From: Polaromonas sp.
Lineage (GTDB): Bacteria; Pseudomonadota; Gammaproteobacteria; Burkholderiales; Burkholderiaceae_C
Direction of reading: 5' to 3'
DNA: 57,789 bases
NCBI GenBank assembly: GCA_028292745.1
Contig: JAQGLT010000108.1
Span: 1-57,789 of the forward strand
Positions 53,301-57,789 of the stretch are shown in pieces (position 1 is the stretch's first letter; every line of letters begins with the position of its first letter). The notes under the pieces were generated by a model that worked only from the letters and a program-made list of their open reading frames with translations, ran no database searches and had not been told where the DNA came from. The translations under genes and the position numbers were made by a program.

Positions 53301-53658
53301 GGCTGATCTGGCTCGAAACGCCGCGCATGGCAAGTTCCTGGCGCAGCGTGGCGTCGTCGGCATGGGTGAATTTCTGCAGCCACTCGTCCAGCCGTTCGCG
53401 CATTTCACCGGCCGCCTTCTTGGTGAAGGTGATCGCCAAAATTTCCTGCGGCCGAACCGGCTCCCGCGCACTGCCGTCCGCATGGGGCGGCCCATTGGCG
53501 CCGTCAAGCAGCGCCCGCACGATGCGCGACACCAGCATCCAGGTCTTGCCCGCCCCGGCACAGGCCTCGACCGCCACGCTGCGGCGCGGGTCGCAGGCAA
53601 TCGCATAAAAGGCGTCGGCCGAAACAGGCCGGCCATTGCATTCGTAGGCAGCGGTCAT
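50338..53658 (-). CDS. addA: AddA-like UvrD helicase / nuclease subunit of a double-strand-break repair exonuclease
   Basis: The product has 1106 residues. A UvrD/Rep-type helicase starts with Walker A ACAGAGKTW (32-40) and AITFTKKAAGEMRERL. DEFQDTNPLQWQAL is the Walker B region, VFLVGDPKQSIYRFRRAEP follows, and motif VI lies in NALYVAMTRARHTLAIS. The C-terminal PD-(D/E)XK nuclease has VLDYKSAPQPE (D1058, K1060). This fused helicase-nuclease layout is that of AddA, with the AddB-like gene just upstream. It would process double-strand ends for RecA loading. RecB is excluded mainly by the partner; the symbol is by architecture. Confidence 0.88.
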   Translation of the reverse strand: MTAAYECNGRPVSADAFYAIACDPRRSVAVEACAGAGKTWMLVSRIVRALLDGANGPPHADGSAREPVRPQEILAITFTKKAAGEMRERLDEWLQKFTHADDATLRQELAMRGVSSQISPQASQDMRRQLSNLYRTLLASGRAVQIRTFHSWFAALLRSAPVAVLHRLGMPANYELLEDDAPARALVWRPFYAALAADALLKADFEALVSGHGRFQADKALQAALDKRTEFLLADEKGVVDASVQPFDVQFPAFAGLAFPQAALGTPLAKSIWLERARELAAEKNKTPQKAAAAVIDAFAVSDLSARCDMLRKAFFVAGDDRLTQNLAKFSPAQDAEAELQALCQARVQHEAWLHQQRMARLTRLLIAQYTQLKRAHGWIDMNDVERAALVMLGDPVLAGWVQERLDARIKHLMIDEFQDTNPLQWQALSSWLSGYGGAGAAPSVFLVGDPKQSIYRFRRAEPQVFRAAQAFVVEGLGGDLLSCDHTRRNALAVIGCVNAVMGQARVVDGYDGFRDHTTDSTRAGSTHCLPPIARNRAGDADDQPGAWRDSLTTPRELPEETLRTLEARQAADWIASQLQAGLQPSGVMVLSRRRAGLLPLQQALRALNVPAQIGEKIDLIDCCEVLDMVALLDVLVSPQHDLSLARALRSPLFGLPDTSLVQLALLKRELNLPWYELLQKTELLAQELQGLGTVLTRWKGWLDSLPPHDALQAIYDDGDVLARFAAAAPASQRQTVLANLRALLGVALGRDGGRYATPYGLVRALKAGGLQAPVAVNPGAVRLLTIHGAKGLEAEAVLLLDTDTAPRHADTMGVLVDWPGEAAAPRKLVFLLSEVRPPACAMPALAAEQAARQREELNALYVAMTRARHTLAISSIEPHRPTPDSWWRRLQERVAALDMAPGLESVALRVDTGATGLAPAGEPPAGALADVFHLPELPVLAGTKTLAPPADALAPEDPANARLGKAMHRLLEWGGPWTPAHVVAVGREFRLSPAQAAKALALAQCIVQGAGAWAWCDDAVAWQANEVDLVYRGQPLRLDRLVQRKDAGHEGQWWVLDYKSAPQPELQPALLAQMRTYRAAVQLIYPRSVVKAAFLTGLGTMVELG

Positions 53659-53999
53659 GGTTGGTAGGGCTTCATGATTTCGATGTTCAGGAGGCCATCA
53701 GGAATGGCAAGCGCGGGCATGAAAGGCAATCGAACCGGGGCGCCAGGACATCAGGATGCGCCGGGCTGGATTCGGAGAGGCGCCCATCCGCCTTCCCCAG
53801 CGGGGGAAGGCAGAAAACGGACACGAGAAAATAGATGCATACCGTAGCACTTGGAGCAGCAAACCAGGCGCGGCAGCGAGCGCCGGCCCCTCCCCGCCCG
53901 CGCCAGCCAGGGCCGCGGAACCGGCTTTGCCGGACCGCAGGCGCAGCGGCCCCCTCGGGCGGCAGCGCAGTACGCGAAGCGACAAGCGTGGGGGCAACA
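53659..53999. other. Intergenic region between the addB- and addA-like genes
   Basis: 341 bp with no supported gene. It contains the palindrome CCTTCCCCAGCGGGGGAAGG (53791-53810), the same as the end of the long R1 form. A near full R2 repeat (53907-53998) abuts the stop codon of the addB-like gene. The two genes are therefore less tightly linked than usual addBA pairs. Confidence 0.8.
53907..53998 (+). repeat. R2 dispersed repeat abutting the addB-like stop codon
   Basis: It reads CCAGGGCCGCGG, GCAGGCGCAGCGGCCCCCTC, GGCAGCGCAGTACGCGAAGC and GACAAGCGTGGGGGC, nearly identical to 15038-15126. It ends two to three bases from the stop codon at 54000-54002. Confidence 0.88.
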
Positions 54000-56555
54000 T
54001 CACCAGAAATCCTTGCGGCACAGGCCGCGTGCCGCGCAGTAGGTACATACCTTGCCCTCGCCCAGCGCCTGCAACGTTACTCCCTGGGCAATGCGCGCCA
54101 TGTCCGCCAGAATGCCGTCGATCAGTGCATCGCGCAGCGCAACGATGTCGGTTTGCTCGTAGGTACGGGTGGGCTCCTTTTCACCCAGGTTCACATAGGC
54201 CGCCGTTAGCGTGTCGTCAGGCATCAGGGCGGCATAAAACGCCAGTTGCGCGTCTTCCAGGCCCTGCTTGATGCGATCGGCGGTGGTTGCCCGGGGCTCG
54301 GTTTTATAGTCGATCAGCAGCAAGCCGCCGTCGGCCTGCCGGTCCATGCGGTCGATCTGGCCGATCAGCGTCAATGGGCCAAGCGGTGTTTCGCGCCAGA
54401 TTTCAGCGTCTTCAAACCGGGCACCCGTGGCCTCATGGCCAGCCAGCCATGCCAGGTAGCCTTCGCGCACCGGCTCCCAGGCGGCGGCAAATGGCAGGAA
54501 TTCGCTGGTGCTCAGGCCCATCGCCCTGGTGGCCTGCTCAGCCGCTATGTTAATCATAGCTACCCGCGCAGGCAGGTCCTGCGCTGGAGACACTTTTAAT
54601 GCTTGATGGAAGCTGCAGAGCAGGCTGTGCAGCCAGTTGCCGAAATCACGCTTGCCCAGTTCGCTTTCCAGCTCGTCCGACGCCTGCAGCCCCAGCTGGC
54701 GCAGCGCAAAAAACCGGTACGGGCAGGCGCGCAAATCGCCATAGCTGCTGGCCGACAGCCGCCCGACCGGCAAGGCCTCGCCAGTGGGCAGCGGGCGGGG
54801 CGTGGGCCGGGCCGCCACGGCGCGAACCGGGCGCGGGTCGGGCGCCCGGTCAGCCGGGTCGCGGCGGCTCAGGAGCAGTTCTTGCACAAAGCCGCTGGGC
54901 ATCAGGCGTTCGCCGGCCTCGCTGGTGCGCCAGAGCAGGTCCACCCGCGACAGCTGCAGCGCATGCTCCCAGACCCGCCGGGCCTCGCGGGCAATCGCCT
55001 CGCGGGACGGCAGACCGAGCAGTTCCCGCTGGCTGGCCGTCCACTGGCCAGGCGGCTCGGGCGAGACCGGCAGGCGTATTTCGTCGCAACCGGGCAGCAC
55101 CACGGCCCGCACGGTGCGCCCCAGCAGTTGCGCCAGCGGCAGGATGACCACCTGCTCGGCTGCCGGGTGCTCAGGTGAAAAAGTTTGCGCCTCCAGCGCC
55201 TGGTTCACCCAGCTGGTGAACTCCCTGAGCTTCATGACGGGCGCTGACTCGAACTCGCTGTCGGCTCCTTCGTAAAGGCGCAGCACATCCAGCACCAAGT
55301 GGCCGGCCGCATCTTGCGCAAGCGGCTCCCACTGTCCGCTCCACTGCAGGGCAGCGCGCACATCGCGCAGCCAGACGGCCAGGGGACGCGCGCGCGACAG
55401 CTTGTCGCGCTGCGCGTTCACCTGCCGCGCCAGGGGCTGGGCGACCGCCAGCACCTGCAGCGGCGCTGCGGGCAGGTCGCGCCAGACCCTGAGGCCGAAC
55501 TTGCGCACTTCGGCTTCGGCCGCCGCCACGACGCCCGGATCGAAAGCGGGCGCATTTTTGAGCCAGTCCAGCACCGCATCGGAGGGCACGTCCCAGGGCA
55601 AGGCGCGCAGCAGGCCCATCACGTTGGCGGCCGCGCGGGTGGTCGAGAGCGTCCAGCCGGTTTCATCGCGCATGGCCACGCCGCGTTCGGCCAGCATGGC
55701 GCCGACGCGGCGGGTGAGCTGGCGGTCCTGCGCCACCAGCGCGACCGGGCTTCGCCCTTGCGCCAGATGGCCCAGCACGCAGGCGGCCGCCCGCTGGGCC
55801 TCGTCTTCCGTGTCCAGCGCGGCATGCAGACGCGGCAAGGGCGGCTCTGAAAAGCCCGGCCCCTCCAGGGGAAGGCACAGCGCCATCGACAGCGCCCGCG
55901 CGCCAAAATGCACTTTCAGCGCCTCGGTCACCGGCTCGACCTGAAAACCCTCGATCGTCACCAGCAGCGCTGGCTGCGCCTGGAACAACCGGTCCGAAGG
56001 ATAGGCGCACGCCGCGACCCATGCCAGGGCAATCCGGCCCACGGCGGCTTCCAGCGCCAGCACCGGGGAATCCAGGCCCACGCCGAGCGCATCGGCGAGC
56101 GTCTCGCTCCAGGCCTGGCGTTCGTCAGGCCGCACCGCCGCAGCCACCCGGCTCAGGCTCCAGGCGGCCTCGACCAGGCGGCCGGCCAGCGCATCTTGCT
56201 GCGCCACCAGTCCGGCCTGGCCCAGGAGCGAGGCGGCCGTCAGCATGTCAACCGATACATCCATGCGCAGGTCAACCCCCGCCGGGGTGAACATGCCCAG
56301 CGTGCCGCCCAGGCTGCCGGCCCAGGTCAGCGTTGTTTCAAAGCGGGGAACGAAAAACGTATGGCCCGCGCCTTCAGCCCAGGCCTGGCGCGCCTGCTGG
56401 ATCAGCTGGGCATAGGGAAGCAGCACCACCACCTCGGCGGGGTGGACACCATGCGTGGCAATGCTGTCGGCCAGCCGGGCCATTGCCTGGCGCCAGCACC
56501 GTGTCGAAAAAGAGGCAGCCGCATCGGCCGGCCCATAGGATGCAGACAGGGACAT
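54000..56555 (-). CDS. addB: AddB-like PD-(D/E)XK nuclease with degenerate helicase and 4Fe-4S site
   Basis: The product has 851 residues. The N-terminal UvrD-like half has lost Walker A, as in AddB. The C-terminal nuclease has GGLLLIDYKTEPR (D749, K751). Four cysteines flank it in the AddB iron-sulfur pattern: C611 in LRACPYRFF, and C837, C840 and C846 in CTYCAARGLC. It should pair with the AddA-like protein to resect double-strand ends. Residues about 653-669 (KVSPAQDLPARVAMINIA) come from an R1 repeat in frame. The symbol follows the architecture; the sequence family in betaproteobacteria is divergent. Confidence 0.83.
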   Translation of the reverse strand: MSLSASYGPADAAASFSTRCWRQAMARLADSIATHGVHPAEVVVLLPYAQLIQQARQAWAEGAGHTFFVPRFETTLTWAGSLGGTLGMFTPAGVDLRMDVSVDMLTAASLLGQAGLVAQQDALAGRLVEAAWSLSRVAAAVRPDERQAWSETLADALGVGLDSPVLALEAAVGRIALAWVAACAYPSDRLFQAQPALLVTIEGFQVEPVTEALKVHFGARALSMALCLPLEGPGFSEPPLPRLHAALDTEDEAQRAAACVLGHLAQGRSPVALVAQDRQLTRRVGAMLAERGVAMRDETGWTLSTTRAAANVMGLLRALPWDVPSDAVLDWLKNAPAFDPGVVAAAEAEVRKFGLRVWRDLPAAPLQVLAVAQPLARQVNAQRDKLSRARPLAVWLRDVRAALQWSGQWEPLAQDAAGHLVLDVLRLYEGADSEFESAPVMKLREFTSWVNQALEAQTFSPEHPAAEQVVILPLAQLLGRTVRAVVLPGCDEIRLPVSPEPPGQWTASQRELLGLPSREAIAREARRVWEHALQLSRVDLLWRTSEAGERLMPSGFVQELLLSRRDPADRAPDPRPVRAVAARPTPRPLPTGEALPVGRLSASSYGDLRACPYRFFALRQLGLQASDELESELGKRDFGNWLHSLLCSFHQALKVSPAQDLPARVAMINIAAEQATRAMGLSTSEFLPFAAAWEPVREGYLAWLAGHEATGARFEDAEIWRETPLGPLTLIGQIDRMDRQADGGLLLIDYKTEPRATTADRIKQGLEDAQLAFYAALMPDDTLTAAYVNLGEKEPTRTYEQTDIVALRDALIDGILADMARIAQGVTLQALGEGKVCTYCAARGLCRKDFW
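54551..54600 (+). repeat. R1 dispersed repeat inserted in frame in the addB-like gene
   Basis: TAATCATAGCTACCCGCGCA, GGCAGGTCCTGCGCTGGAGA and CACTTTTAAT align over the full R1 core. It lies inside the nuclease region between C611 and D749 without breaking the frame. Confidence 0.75.
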
Positions 56556-56717
56556 GAAAGACCGGAAAGTGTGGATGGTGAACTAAAACAACAGGCGAAC
56601 CCATGGGCTTGGCTATCGGCGGCATAGGCATGGCCGAGCGCCTGGCACCGTGCTTTCTGCCACAATTGACCGCAACTTTATCGTTGTTTCCCATCGTAAC
56701 CAGACCAAGGAGCCGCC

Positions 56718-57050
56718 ATGGCCAATGAACTGATCAAACATACCACCGATGCCACCTTTGATGCCGACGTGCTCAATTCCCCTACCCCGGTGCTGGTGGA
56801 TTACTGGGCCGAATGGTGCGGTCCCTGCAAGATGATTGCCCCGATTCTTGATGAGGTCGCCACCGGCTACCAAGGCAAGCTGCAGATCGCCAAGATGAAT
56901 GTGGACGAAAACCGCGAAATTCCCGCCAAGTTCGGCATTCGCGGCATTCCGACCCTGATGCTCTTCAAGGACGGCGAACTGGCCGCCACCAAGGTCGGCG
57001 CATTGAGCAAGTCCCAGCTGACCGCTTTCATCGACCAGCAGCTCGCTTGA
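56718..57050 (+). CDS. trxA: Thioredoxin
   Basis: A 110-residue thioredoxin with the redox motif WCGPCK at about 34-39, [11 protein letters not shown] strand-helix context, the buried aspartate in LVDYW, and the cis-proline in [17 protein letters not shown] (in CAAGGAGCCGCC) precedes the ATG. It is a cytoplasmic disulfide reductant for ribonucleotide reductase and others. It lies 273 bp before rho, the trxA-rho order common in proteobacteria, and diverges from the addB-like gene. Confidence 0.97.
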   Translation: MANELIKHTTDATFDADVLNSPTPVLVDYWAEWCGPCKMIAPILDEVATGYQGKLQIAKMNVDENREIPAKFGIRGIPTLMLFKDGELAATKVGALSKSQLTAFIDQQLA

Positions 57051-57208
57051 GCGTTTCAGGCCGGAAGTGCTGCCAGGCGCTTTCGGCTTTGTTGTTTCTT
57101 GCCGGGTCAGTTGCCCATCCCATCCGGGTTGCGCGCAAAATCAGACGCTTCAGCCTCAAAATCACCGGTTTTACTGTCCGGATTTCCTGTCATAATGCTT
57201 CTCATTCG

Positions 57209-57230
57209 CCCGCCGGCTGCTGCCGGCGGG
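57209..57230 (+). promoter_or_regulatory. Hairpin in the trxA-rho leader region
   Basis: CCCGCCGGC (57209-57217) and GCCGGCGGG (57222-57230) form a perfect 9-base stem with a TGCT loop. No T-run follows, so it is not a typical terminator. A weak -10-like CATAAT lies at 57191-57196, which would place the hairpin in the rho leader. The remaining 57051-57323 shows no supported gene. Confidence 0.5.
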
Positions 57231-57323
57231 TTCGAGTTCACGGTTTGTAAGCCATCTTTCTGACGCGGCTTCTTTTCAAACCTCCCCCCGTTCTCCTAAT
57301 TCAACTCCGCAAGGAGTAATTCC

Positions 57324-57789
57324 ATGCACTTAAACGAACTCAAGGCGCTGCACGTGTCTGAAGTCCTCAAGCAGGCCGAAGCCCTTGAGATCGAAAACGT
57401 CGGCCGGATGCGCAAGCAGGAGTTGATGTTCGCCATCATCAAAAAACGCGCCAAGACGGGCGAAACCATTGTGGCCGATGGCGTGCTGGAAGTGCTTCCC
57501 GATGGCTTCGGCTTCCTCCGCGCGCCTGATTCAAGCTACACGGCCAGCACCGATGACATCTATATCAGCCCGAGCCAGATCCGCCGCTTCAACCTGCACA
57601 CCGGCGACATGATCGAAGGCGAGGTGCGCACGCCCAAGGACGGCGAGCGCTATTTCGCGCTCAACAAGCTCGACAAGATCAATGACGGCGCGCCCGAGGA
57701 CAACAAGCACAAGGTCATGTTCGAGAACCTGACGCCGCTGTTCCCGCGCGAGCAGTTCAAGCTCGAACGCGACATCAAGGCCGAGGAAA
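57324..57789 (+). CDS. rho: Transcription termination factor Rho (partial, N-terminal part)
   Basis: The gene starts at the ATG behind AAGGAG (57311-57316) and runs off the right edge after about 155 codons. The visible part holds the Rho N-terminal helical domain ([20 protein letters not shown], then [17 protein letters not shown]) and the RNA-binding cold-shock-like domain: [39 protein letters not shown]. The ATPase domain is outside the window. Rho is the hexameric helicase that ends untranslated transcripts. Confidence 0.97.
   Translation, partial: MHLNELKALHVSEVLKQAEALEIENVGRMRKQELMFAIIKKRAKTGETIVADGVLEVLPDGFGFLRAPDSSYTASTDDIYISPSQIRRFNLHTGDMIEGEVRTPKDGERYFALNKLDKINDGAPEDNKHKVMFENLTPLFPREQFKLERDIKAEE

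Noticed and set aside
57047..57250. Open frame between trxA and rho
   Set aside because: It overlaps the trxA stop, lacks a ribosome site, and its end covers the rho leader hairpin; better read as a leader region.

Overview
The window is a GC-rich stretch of a bacterial chromosome. Gene content points to a betaproteobacterium of the family Comamonadaceae (Polaromonas/Rhodoferax-like). The signs are four Bug-type tricarboxylate receptors, a protocatechuate 4,5-cleavage operon in the Comamonas pmd order, a holC-pepA / lptFG divergon, a long HrpA, a CysB-like regulator beside sulfur genes, and two families of short dispersed repeats. The placement is inferred from gene families and order; no species call is possible from sequence alone.

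Left part (1-9.3 kb): a tripartite tricarboxylate transporter operon (bug-tctC-tctB-tctA, minus strand, tctA cut by the window edge) diverges from an aconitase gene. That gene is followed by a GntR/FCD regulator with two winged helices, a solute-binding-like protein without signal peptide, a beta-propeller lactonase and an acyl-CoA thioesterase. Together this looks like an uptake and catabolism module for a tricarboxylate or its lactone. At 9.4-12.4 kb a Cd/Pb/Zn P-type ATPase diverges from its MerR-type regulator CadR, with a promoter of MerR-type long spacing.

12.6-24 kb: the protocatechuate 4,5-dioxygenase (meta-cleavage) operon pmdEFDABC, preceded by a signal-less ModA-like protein and a divergent LysR gene. 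Next come an orphan Bug receptor and a minus-strand bug / dehydrogenase / AEC-type permease set. 24-33 kb holds mostly housekeeping genes: a branched-chain amino acid binding protein with a clear terminator, holC, pepA, lptF, lptG, a CbiX-like chelatase, a CysB-like regulator, an aminotransferase and a 52-residue membrane peptide.

33.5-45.3 kb: hrpA (carrying two in-frame repeat insertions), argA, an alpha/beta hydrolase overlapping a phosphoribosyltransferase-erythromycin esterase fusion, a PAS histidine kinase and a flavoprotein. 45.8-50.1 kb is the most unusual block: a tight four-gene operon encoding a VWA protein, an atypical Ser/Thr kinase fused to FHA, a PPP-type metallophosphatase and a double zinc-ribbon membrane-anchored protein. 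It looks like a self-contained phospho-signalling system related in logic to TerY-P triads. 50.3-57.8 kb holds an AddAB-like helicase-nuclease pair, thioredoxin and the start of rho.

Two repeat families run through the window. R1 (about 50 bp core, nine copies) sits mainly in convergent intergenic gaps but also inside hrpA, the addB-like gene and the signal-peptide region of a Bug gene. R2 (about 90 bp) abuts the stop codons of pmdD and the addB-like gene and is also inserted in frame in hrpA.
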